From NCBI GenBank assembly GCA_964387775.1, contig CAYLZO010000054.1, forward strand, positions 1 through 23,584: a stretch of DNA of 23,584 nt. The letters run 5' to 3'. The notes below the pieces were generated by a model that did no database searches, had not been told where the DNA came from, and was given only the letters and a program-made list of their open reading frames with translations. How positions within the stretch are numbered: the stretch's first letter is position 1; every line of letters begins with the position of its first letter. Below, piece by piece: positions 7,330 to 13,720 of this stretch. The position numbers and the translations under genes are program-made. Source of the stretch: CAYLZO01 sp964387775. Its GTDB lineage: Bacteria > Chloroflexota > Anaerolineae > JAAYZQ01.

Positions 7330-8049
7330 TTAGCGCATGAATTGCTCCTGGCGGATTTCGCCACCGGGTGGGATGACCAGAAAGTCCTTGTCGATGGTCG
7401 ATCCGTCTGTGCCGTTCGTGGCCAGGTGCTCGGCCAGCTCGACCAGCCGCTGCACGTACTCGTCCGAGCCGAGTTTCTCCTCGTAGCGCATGCCCCACCG
7501 CTCGCAAAAGCGGGCGACTTGCTTCGCCTGCGGGCGATAGGTCTCCAGGTCGGCCTCGTTGTGGGCCACGAGGACCAGCCGCTCGTAGTTCTGGTACTGC
7601 TGGTCCATGATCCACATCGCTTCCTTCTCGCCGTAGCGGGGCACGTACTCGTGATACTCTTTGAGCGGGTGGCTGCCCGATTCGAGCCAGCCTTTGCTCA
7701 GGTAGTAGGTGCCCGGCGTGGCCTGGAACTCGCGCATGTAGGCCCGGTAGGAGCCGAGCAGCAGGGCGATGCAGTCGTCGGCGCGGGGCACCAGCAGCGT
7801 GTGGGGACCCGCTTTGAGCCCCTTGAGGCCGGTGCCGCAAAAGCCGTAGCCCAGGACGACCAGGCTCGGTTGCTCCAGGCCGTCCAGGACCTCTTGCAGG
7901 CTGGCGGCCATTTTGCCCGGCACCCGGTGCAGGCCGTAATCCATAAAGGTCACTTGCTGCGCCAGGCCCTCGGGCAGCAGGCGCGCCAGTTGGTCTTGCA
8001 GCACCTGGCACGAGATTACAACGATGGGTGTTTCACTCGGTGATGGCAT
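7330..8049 (-). CDS. DUF1638 family protein
   Basis: A 239-residue protein starting at MPSPSETPIV, with GAGG five bases upstream. An upstream in-frame TTG abuts a repeat and lacks a ribosome site. Recognisable motifs are C14, MDYGLHRVP (36-44), GYGFCGTGLKG (67-77), PRADDCIALLLGS (88-100) and GTYYLSKGWLE (113-123). The three spaced cysteines C14, C71 and C93 could bind a metal or cofactor. DUF1638 proteins are often found beside MttB-type methyltransferases and corrinoid proteins, but no reaction is established that I know of. Here it lies between corrinoid protein 1 and MttB paralog 1. That supports an accessory role in corrinoid methyl transfer or cofactor handling; this is inference from position. 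Confidence 0.85.
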   Translation of the reverse strand: MPSPSETPIVVISCQVLQDQLARLLPEGLAQQVTFMDYGLHRVPGKMAASLQEVLDGLEQPSLVVLGYGFCGTGLKGLKAGPHTLLVPRADDCIALLLGSYRAYMREFQATPGTYYLSKGWLESGSHPLKEYHEYVPRYGEKEAMWIMDQQYQNYERLVLVAHNEADLETYRPQAKQVARFCERWGMRYEEKLGSDEYVQRLVELAEHLATNGTDGSTIDKDFLVIPPGGEIRQEQFMR

Positions 8050-8074
8050 CTCCGCCTCGTGTGATTCCAATGCG

Positions 8075-8197
8075 TGTCATTGCGAGGAACGTCAGCGACG
8101 CGCCGGCCCGGCATCCCGGGGAAGCAATCTCCTATTGCGCTGAACAACCGGTTCCTCTTTACCAGATGGAGATTGCTTCGCTGCGCTCGCAATGACG
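8075..8197. repeat. TGTCATTGCGAG element (family T, copy B)
   Basis: About 123 bp with terminal inverted ends TGTCATTGCGAG and CTCGCAATGACG and inner inverted GAAGCAATCTC/GAGATTGCTTC segments. It fills the gap between corrinoid protein 1 and DUF1638. Confidence 0.85.
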
Positions 8198-8222
8198 GTT
8201 GCATCGTTTCTGCCTCGTGGAG

Positions 8223-8864
8223 CTAGGCCGCGCCGACGAATTTCTTGGCCAGGTCGGACCCGGCGGGCGCGTTGGAGCCATAGCCGTCGGCGCCGATGCG
8301 CTCGGCAAAGGCGGCATCCACCGGCGCGCCGCCGACCATGATCTTGACCTGGTCGCGCAGGCCGGCTTCCTCGATGGCCTTGATGGTGTGGGCCATGGCC
8401 CGCATCGTCGTCGTCAGCATGGCCGACATGCCCACCACGTCGGGCTGGTGTTCCTTGATGGCCTCGATGAACTTTTCGGGGTCGGCGTTAAAGCCGATGT
8501 CGATGATCTCGAACCCGGCGCCCTCGCACATCATGTTGACCAGGTTCTTGCCGATGTCGTGCAGGTCGCCTTTGACGGTGCCCATCAGAATCTTGCCGAT
8601 GAGCTTGACGCCGCTGGCCACCAGGTGCGGGCGCAGCACGTTCAGCCCGGCCTGCATCGAGTCGGCCGACATCAACACCTCGGGCACAAACATGTCGCCG
8701 GCCTTGAAGCGCACGCCGACCTCGCCCATGCCGACCACCATGCCGTTGTCCAGGATCTCTTTGGCGGCCAGGTCCTGGTCGAGTCCTTTTTGAACCAATT
8801 TGGCTGTCTTTTCCGCGTCACCTTCCATGATCGCGGTGGAAATTCTCTCGTACACTCTACTCAT
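8223..8864 (-). CDS. Corrinoid (B12-binding) methyl carrier protein 1
   Basis: A 213-residue protein of the MtbC/MttC/MtgC type. The N-terminal helical cap (about 1-90) has GMGEVGVRFKAGDMFVPEVL at 45-64. The Rossmann B12-binding domain (about 91-210) has the cobalt-ligand signature DLHDIG at 100-105, with H102 as lower ligand, then SAMLTTTMRAM and GGAPV. It accepts a methyl group from an MttB paralog and hands it to the pterin methyltransferase. The start has AGGAGG six bases upstream. It sits between MttB-2 (upstream) and DUF1638/MttB-1 (downstream), so its partner is probably MttB-1 or both. Very similar in layout to corrinoid protein 2. Confidence 0.95.
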   Translation of the reverse strand: MSRVYERISTAIMEGDAEKTAKLVQKGLDQDLAAKEILDNGMVVGMGEVGVRFKAGDMFVPEVLMSADSMQAGLNVLRPHLVASGVKLIGKILMGTVKGDLHDIGKNLVNMMCEGAGFEIIDIGFNADPEKFIEAIKEHQPDVVGMSAMLTTTMRAMAHTIKAIEEAGLRDQVKIMVGGAPVDAAFAERIGADGYGSNAPAGSDLAKKFVGAA

Positions 8865-8887
8865 CTGTGTCCTCCTACTCTTCCTTA

Positions 8888-8934
8888 CCCCTCCCTGCTC
8901 CGCTTCTCCTTCGCCGGGGAGCAGAACGGGGGAG
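8888..8934. repeat. CCCTCCCTGCTCC imperfect palindrome
   Basis: Left part 8888-8901 and right part 8916-8934 pair through CTGCTCC/GGAGCAG and CCCTCC/GGGGGAG. It occupies the gap between MttB-2 and corrinoid protein 1 and ends directly at the MttB-2 stop codon. Confidence 0.6.
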
Positions 8935-10395
8935 TTAGTCTTCCTTGACCCGCTCTTCGGCTTCGGCCAGGACCTTCTTGATCACCTTCTCCGTCTCGGG
9001 CTTGATGGGCGACGGCTGGTGCGTGGCCAGGATGTCGCGCACGCGGGCCACCGTTCGCTCCTTAAAGCTCGTCTTGCCCATCATCTCCCACTCTTCGTAG
9101 TTGCGGCGGTCGCACAGGTTGGGGTACCAGAACTCGTTGCGGTAGTAGCGGCGGGTGTGGGCCTCGCGCAGGTAGTGGCCGTTGGGACCGACGTTGTCGA
9201 TGACGGGCACGGCGAGCGTGTCCTCGTTGACCTCGATGCCGCGCGTGATGCGCCGGGCGTAGCCGATGGCCTCGTCCATGGCGCAGAGCTGGAACACCGA
9301 GCCGGTCATGGCGCTCTCGGTGTAGCCCACGTCGTGGCACAGGTCGCCGCCGGTGAGGGCCGAGAACAGAACCGACATCGAGCCTTCGATGATGGCCTGC
9401 TCGTCGAAGGTCTTGGAGTCGGTGCAGCCGCCCGTCTGCCACAGGGGCAGGCCGGCAAAGTGGGCCAGCTCGGTCAGGGCGGCCATGTTCAGCGGCAGCT
9501 CGGGCGCGCCGTAGGCCAGGATCATGGAGCTCATGTCCATCGGCCCGAACACGCCTCCCATGAAGAAGGGCAGTCCCGGCTGGAGGGTCTGGGCCAGGGT
9601 CAGGCCCATCCACGACTCGGCCGCGCCCTGGGTGATGATGCCCGCCGACGTGATCGGCGCCGTGCCGCCCATGATGGGGCAGGGCGTAAAGATGAGGGGC
9701 ACCCGGTGGCGGGCGGCAAAGATCAGCTTGTCCAGCGCCTCAAAGGTGCTGACCAGCGGCGACAGCGGCTCGCAGTAGTGGACGTAATTGGGCCGCCGCT
9801 CGAAGGCTTCCTGGCCGCCGGCCTCGGCCACGGCAATCTCGTGGATGCCGGTCGAGTCAAAGCGGTCGTAGGACCAGGCGACGATAGGCTTGCTGGAGTT
9901 GGGGAACATGCCCGCAAACTCGTAGAGCGCGCCCAGGTCGTGGTGCACGTCGTTGACGGTACCCAGCGATTCGACGAAATCGATGTTGGGCAGGGCGTCA
10001 CACACCTTGGCGACGAGGGGCACGTCCGACTTGACGTAAGGCCGGCGCTCCAGCGTCTCGACGTCGATAAAGTTCGGGCACGTCGGCCCAGGGCCAAAGT
10101 GCGCCCGGCCGGGGCTGATGTGGATGTTGTGCTTCGGGTCGCCGTCGCGGGCCCAGATGGTAAAGCTGCGCGGCGCCTTGGCCAGGGCGTCCTTGACCAT
10201 GTACGCCGGCAGGCGCACCCGGAGCCCATCCACCCAGGCGCCGGCCTCTTTTAGAATCTCTCGCGCTTCGTCGTGGTACACGTCGAGTCCCGTGTACTCC
10301 AGGACGTGGAGCACGCCGTCGAACAGCTCCTGCAACTGGTCGTCCGACAGAAGCTGGAAGCGTACCCCGGAATTGATCACATAGTTTGTCCTCAT
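8935..10395 (-). CDS. MttB-superfamily corrinoid methyltransferase, paralog 2
   Basis: A 486-residue intact member of the trimethylamine methyltransferase family. The start MRTNYVINSG has AGGAGG nine bases upstream. Key blocks are HYCEPLSPLVST (206-217), FTPCPIMGGTAPITSAG (236-252), TGGCTDSKTFDEQA (321-334), HDVGYTESAMTG (354-365) and the C-terminal NVGPNGHYLREAHTRRYY (401-418). No in-frame TAG, so it does not use pyrrolysine. It is closer to paralog 1 than to paralog 3, sharing the HDVGY and DEQA blocks. It should demethylate a quaternary or related amine and pass the methyl to the corrinoid protein encoded just upstream (corrinoid 2, 46 bases) or downstream (corrinoid 1, 70 bases). The substrate is not readable from the sequence. 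Confidence 0.95.
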   Translation of the reverse strand: MRTNYVINSGVRFQLLSDDQLQELFDGVLHVLEYTGLDVYHDEAREILKEAGAWVDGLRVRLPAYMVKDALAKAPRSFTIWARDGDPKHNIHISPGRAHFGPGPTCPNFIDVETLERRPYVKSDVPLVAKVCDALPNIDFVESLGTVNDVHHDLGALYEFAGMFPNSSKPIVAWSYDRFDSTGIHEIAVAEAGGQEAFERRPNYVHYCEPLSPLVSTFEALDKLIFAARHRVPLIFTPCPIMGGTAPITSAGIITQGAAESWMGLTLAQTLQPGLPFFMGGVFGPMDMSSMILAYGAPELPLNMAALTELAHFAGLPLWQTGGCTDSKTFDEQAIIEGSMSVLFSALTGGDLCHDVGYTESAMTGSVFQLCAMDEAIGYARRITRGIEVNEDTLAVPVIDNVGPNGHYLREAHTRRYYRNEFWYPNLCDRRNYEEWEMMGKTSFKERTVARVRDILATHQPSPIKPETEKVIKKVLAEAEERVKED

Positions 10396-10415
10396 GGACA
10401 GAACCTCCTTTTCCT

Positions 10416-10442
10416 GTAGGGCAAATTGCCAATTTGCCTTAC
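10416..10442. repeat. GTAGGGCAAATTG palindrome (family P, copy 3)
   Basis: Arms of 13 bases with one mismatch around a single C, between corrinoid protein 2 and MttB-2. The outer end touches the TAG stop codon of corrinoid protein 2. Confidence 0.85.
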
Positions 10443-11096
10443 TAGCTTACGAATTTCTTGGCCAACTCGGCCGCGGCAGCGGCGTTCGAGGCGTAGCCGT
10501 CGGCGCCGATCTGGTCGGAGAACGCCTGGGTCACGGGCGCGCCGCCGATCATGATCTTGACCTGGTCGCGCAGGCCGGCCTCTTCCAACACCTTGATGGT
10601 GCTCTCCATGGCCCGCATGGTCGTCGTCAGCAGGGCCGACATGCCCACCACGTCGGGCTCGTACTCTTTGACAGCCTCGACAAAGCCCTCGGGGGCGACG
10701 TCCTTGCCAATGTCCTCGACCTCAAACCCGGCGCCCTCGCACATCATGCCCACCAGGTTCTTGCCGATGTCGTGCAGGTNNNNNNNNNNCGTGCAGGTCA
10801 CCCTTGACGGTGCCCAGCAGCACCTTGCCGACCCGCTTGGTCCCGCTCTGGGCCAGCAGGGGATTGAGGATGTCCATCGACATCTGCATCGTCTTGGCCG
10901 AGCGCAGCACCTCGGGCACAAACATGTTGCCCGCTTTGAACTCGACGCCGACGTGGTCCATACCGGGCATCAGGCCCTTGTTCAGGATCTCTTCGGCGGT
11001 CAGGCCCTCGTCGAGGGCGTCTTCCGTCAGGTCTTTGATCTCGTCCAGGTCGCCTTCGATGACGGTGGCCGAGATCTCTTCCAAAATCTCACTCAT
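10442..11096 (-). CDS. Corrinoid (B12-binding) methyl carrier protein 2 (interrupted by an N gap)
   Basis: As given, the frame breaks at ten Ns. The bases cgtgcaggt occur on both sides of the Ns, so the two contigs overlap. Removing the Ns and one copy (19 bases) restores an intact 211-residue protein that matches corrinoid protein 1 across the join. The repaired protein has GMDHVGVEFKAGNMFVPEVL at 45-64 and the cobalt-ligand motif DLHDIG at 100-105 (H102), then SALLTTTMRAM and GGAPV. The start has AGGAGG nine bases upstream. It is encoded between the CBS-ACT gene and MttB-2 and is the likely methyl acceptor of MttB-2. Its N-terminal cap is more acidic than that of protein 1. Confidence 0.93.
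10780..10789. other. Assembly gap (10 N) over an unmerged contig overlap
   Basis: Ten Ns flanked on both sides by the same nine bases, cgtgcaggt. The paralogous stretch near 8560 has this sequence once. The true sequence is probably continuous and 19 bases shorter. Confidence 0.92.
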
Positions 11097-11184
11097 GATG
11101 CTTTACCTCCTGGTGTTTGGTCAGTCTATCGTTTGTTGCTTCGTTACTCGGGTTCTCACGGTTGTGTTTTGTTGCTTGTGCCAT
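11089..11184 (-). CDS. Possible 31-codon leader ORF before corrinoid protein 2
   Basis: ATG 11184 sits next to AAGGAGG, although the spacing is too short to be ideal. It opens a 31-codon hydrophilic frame rich in N, T, K and H (starting MAQATKHNREN). Its TGA overlaps the first codons of the corrinoid gene out of frame (ATGAGTGA), which would allow coupled translation. It may equally be chance. The other bases of the 11097-11408 gap are taken by a family T repeat. Confidence 0.2.
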   Translation of the reverse strand: MAQATKHNRENPSNEATNDRLTKHQEVKHHE

Positions 11185-11206
11185 CACCTCCTTGTCAAGG
11201 GGAATA

Positions 11207-11393
11207 CAATGTCATTAAGCTAGTGTCATTGCGAGCGACGCCTGTCCTGGGCGGTCAGGCCAGGGAAGCAATCTCCTCCTGCGTTGAGCAAGCGGTTTCT
11301 CTCTCGTAGATGGGGATTGCTTTCCTTCGATCTGGCTCAGGACAGGCGCTTTGCTCGCAATGACACATTTCCTTAACTTCATGACATTGAAGG
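11207..11393. repeat. TGTCATTGCGAG element (family T, copy C) with an outer inverted pair
   Basis: The inner element (11224-11365) has perfect 12-bp ends, TGTCATTGCGAG and CTCGCAATGACA, and inner GGGAAGCAATC/GGATTGCTTTCC arms. Outside it lies a second inverted pair, CAATGTCATTAAG on the left and CTTAAC plus ATGACATTG on the right. It fills most of the gap between the CBS-ACT gene and corrinoid protein 2. Confidence 0.8.
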
Positions 11394-11408
11394 GAAATAA
11401 GCTTCTTA

Positions 11409-12053
11409 CTACATCTTGCGTGCGTCGAGAATCTCGACGACGTGGGGCTGGATGGCCTTGATCAGCTCTTCTTGGCCGATGTCGGCCACCTTGAGCACAC
11501 AGCCCCAGTGTTTGGGATCCTCGGCAACAAAGGCGTTGAGCGAGTGGATCAGCCCCCCTTTGGCCGTGATGGCGGCGCTGATCTGGGCCATCGACCCCTT
11601 GAAGTAGGGGGCCAGGAGCGTTACCCGCACACCTGCTTCCTGGGCAGCCAACAGCTCCAAAAAGACGTCGAACAGGTCCGACTCGGTGATGATGCCCACG
11701 ATCTGGTCGCCTTTCATCACCGGCAGGCCGCCGATCTCGTTGTTGCGCATCAGGCTGGCCGCCTCTTCGATGGGGCAATCTTTTTGCACGGTGATGACCT
11801 TTTTGGTCATGACCTCTTTGACCTTGATCTGGTTCACAAGATAGGTGACTTCCCAGACGTTCAGCGACGTGGCCGACGACGGCGCGGCGTAGAGCAGGTC
11901 CTTGTGGGTCACGATGCCGACCAGCTTGCCCTTTTTGTCCAGCACCGGATAGCGGTGCACCTCGTCGTGGCGCATCTTTTCCAGCGCCTCGGCGATGGGA
12001 AAGTCGGGCGAGACGGTAATTACCTCGGATGTCATTCGATTTCCAACCAGCAT
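11409..12053 (-). CDS. CBS-domain pair with C-terminal ACT-like domain
   Basis: A 214-residue cytoplasmic protein starting at MLVGNRMTSE, with a GGATGGAG ribosome site. CBS motif 1 spans about residues 1-57 (VITVSPDFPIAEAL, then LVGIVTHKDLL). CBS motif 2 spans about 76-130 (VMTKKVITVQKDCPI, then IVGIITESDLF). An ACT-like domain follows from about 143 (VRVTLLAPYFKGSMAQI) to the end. This AcuB-like arrangement binds adenine nucleotides in the CBS module and often senses small molecules. It has no catalytic domain, so it probably reports energy or amino-acid state to a partner. Its position between MttB-3 and corrinoid 2 suggests a regulatory role in methyl transfer; the partner is unknown. Confidence 0.88.
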   Translation of the reverse strand: MLVGNRMTSEVITVSPDFPIAEALEKMRHDEVHRYPVLDKKGKLVGIVTHKDLLYAAPSSATSLNVWEVTYLVNQIKVKEVMTKKVITVQKDCPIEEAASLMRNNEIGGLPVMKGDQIVGIITESDLFDVFLELLAAQEAGVRVTLLAPYFKGSMAQISAAITAKGGLIHSLNAFVAEDPKHWGCVLKVADIGQEELIKAIQPHVVEILDARKM

Positions 12054-12075
12054 GGCTCCATCCTTTCTGTGTTGA

Positions 12076-12116
12076 GGGTAAGGTTGAGGTTTCTGCGCTT
12101 AACCTTAACCTTAGCC
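12076..12116. repeat. GGTAAGGTTGAGGTT palindrome
   Basis: Arms of 16 bases (12076-12091 and 12101-12116) with two mismatches and a 9-base loop. The right arm touches the TAG stop of MttB paralog 3. It lies between that gene and the CBS-ACT gene. Confidence 0.8.
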
Positions 12117-13531
12117 TAAACCTTGGCTTCCACGTATTCCTGGAGTTGACGTGCCGTGATCCCGTCCAGCGGCGGGTCCTCGTGCTCGGCGACGAGTTGT
12201 TGCCAGCGGGCGCGGGCGCGGTCCACGGCGGTGGGCTTGCCGGCCTGCATCCAGGCCTCCAGGCCGCCCCGGTCGCAGAGATCCGGCTTCCAGAATTCCT
12301 TGCGGCAGCGCTTGACGGTGTGCATCTCCATCAAATAGTTGCCGCCCGGGCCGACCTTGGCGATGACGTCGTAGGCCAGCGTATCGTCGTCCACGACGAT
12401 GCCCTGCTTGAAGCGGCGGATCATGCCGCACATCTCGTCGTCCAGCACCAGCTTCTCGTAGGAGAAGGCCAGGTAGGAGCTGAGGATGCCGCCGGCGTGC
12501 AGCACAAAGTCGACGCCGCTGTGGACCGTGGTCGTCAGGCTGAGCATCGACTCGAAGGCTGCCTGGGCGTCGGGATAACTGGCGTCGGTCAGGGCGCCGC
12601 CGCTGCGCGAGGGCAGCTTGTAGAAGCGGGCCAGTTGGCCGTGGGCGGCGATCATCTGCGACAGCTCGGGGCTGCCGATGGCCAGCGCGCCCGACTTCAT
12701 GTCGATGTTGGTCGAGGTCGAGCCGAAAATCACCGGCGTGCCGGGGTTGATGAGCTGGGCCAGGGTGATGCCGGCCAGCAGCTCGGCGGTCTGGGTGGCC
12801 AGCGTGCCGGCCAGGGTGATGGGCGACGTCGAGCCGGCCATGGCCAGGGCGGCGACGACCACCGGCTGGCCCACCCCGGCGTACTCGACCAGGGCTTCCA
12901 GCATTTCGGTGCTGTAGCCCAGCGGTGTCAGGCTGTTGATCAGGCTGATGCACACCGCCTTGTCCTTGAGATCCTCGCCAAAGAGGATGCGGGCCATCTC
13001 CATGGTGTGCAACGCGCCGATCTTGCCCGCCGCGCTGCCGATGAAGGCCTTGTCCGAGTGGACCATGTGGGCGTGCAGCATGCGCACGTGGACCGTGTCG
13101 GCGTCGGCCACCTCCGGCTCGACGATGAGGTGGCCGCTCATGTCCTGGTTGGGCAGGGCGTGGGCCAGCTTGACCAGGTTGTGATAGTCGTCCATGGTCG
13201 GCGGGCGCTTGCCGACCGCGGCGTCGACCAGGAAGGGCGCGCCGTAGCCGGGGGCAAAGACGGGCGTGCCCTCATATCCGCTGCGGCCGACGGTGACGCT
13301 CCGCTCCGGATTGCGGGCGTGGATGGTGAATTGCTCCGGCGCGCTGGCCAGGGCGTTCATGACCTGGTCCTCGCTCAGGTAGACGCGTTGGCCGTCGGTC
13401 TTGACGCCGTGTTTCTGAAAGGCGGCCAGCGCCGGTTCGTAGGGGAACTGGACGCCGACCTCGGCCAGCAGTTTCATGCTGGTGTCGTGGATCTGTTGGA
13501 TGTCTGCTTTCGATAGAATCTCTTGGAACAT
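12116..13531 (-). CDS. MttB-superfamily corrinoid methyltransferase, paralog 3 (divergent)
   Basis: A 471-residue member of the trimethylamine methyltransferase family with an AGGAGG ribosome site. The conserved blocks are present but distinct: SLINSLTPLGYSTEM replaces the EPLSPL block, GSTSPITLAGTLA gives the PITLAG block, SGGALTDASYPDAQAAFES replaces GCxDxKxFDEQA, and the HDVGY block is changed to VLHAGGILSSY. The C-terminal VGPGGNYLMEMHTVKRCRKEFW is typical. There is no in-frame TAG, so no pyrrolysine. These differences suggest a different methylated substrate from paralogs 1 and 2. It is encoded directly after the FAD oxidoreductase and has no corrinoid gene immediately beside it, so it must use corrinoid 2 (across the CBS-ACT gene) or another carrier. 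Confidence 0.93.
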   Translation of the reverse strand: MFQEILSKADIQQIHDTSMKLLAEVGVQFPYEPALAAFQKHGVKTDGQRVYLSEDQVMNALASAPEQFTIHARNPERSVTVGRSGYEGTPVFAPGYGAPFLVDAAVGKRPPTMDDYHNLVKLAHALPNQDMSGHLIVEPEVADADTVHVRMLHAHMVHSDKAFIGSAAGKIGALHTMEMARILFGEDLKDKAVCISLINSLTPLGYSTEMLEALVEYAGVGQPVVVAALAMAGSTSPITLAGTLATQTAELLAGITLAQLINPGTPVIFGSTSTNIDMKSGALAIGSPELSQMIAAHGQLARFYKLPSRSGGALTDASYPDAQAAFESMLSLTTTVHSGVDFVLHAGGILSSYLAFSYEKLVLDDEMCGMIRRFKQGIVVDDDTLAYDVIAKVGPGGNYLMEMHTVKRCRKEFWKPDLCDRGGLEAWMQAGKPTAVDRARARWQQLVAEHEDPPLDGITARQLQEYVEAKV

Positions 13532-13559
13532 CTAGTGCTCCTCCTTGTGTTTCTGCACC

Positions 13560-13713
13560 TGTCATTGCGAGGCCCGTCGTTTGGGCCGCGCCGTCCCCTG
13601 TGCCTGGCCGCACAGGACAGGCCGGCATCCCGGGGAAGCAATCTCACCTTGGTACAGACGGGGATTGCTTTCCTTCGACCTGGCTCAGGACAGGCGCTGC
13701 GCTCGCAATGACA
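13560..13713. repeat. TGTCATTGCGAG element (family T, copy D)
   Basis: A 154-bp element with perfect 12-bp ends, TGTCATTGCGAG and CTCGCAATGACA. Its right half (GGGATTGCTTTCCTTCGA, then CTGGCTCAGGACAGGCGC) is almost identical to copy C, while the left half carries extra CACAGGACAGG sequence. It fills the gap between the FAD oxidoreductase and MttB-3. Confidence 0.85.
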
Positions 13714-13720
13714 GGTTTTG

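Noticed and set aside
8800..13516. Long plus-strand frames opposite MttB-2 and MttB-3
   Set aside because: They are mirror frames of well-supported minus-strand methyltransferases, with low-information composition and no ribosome sites.
5754..13531. Pyrrolysine-encoding MttB genes (in-frame TAG)
   Set aside because: None of the three genes has an internal in-frame TAG in the sequenced parts, and no pyl genes are present in the window.
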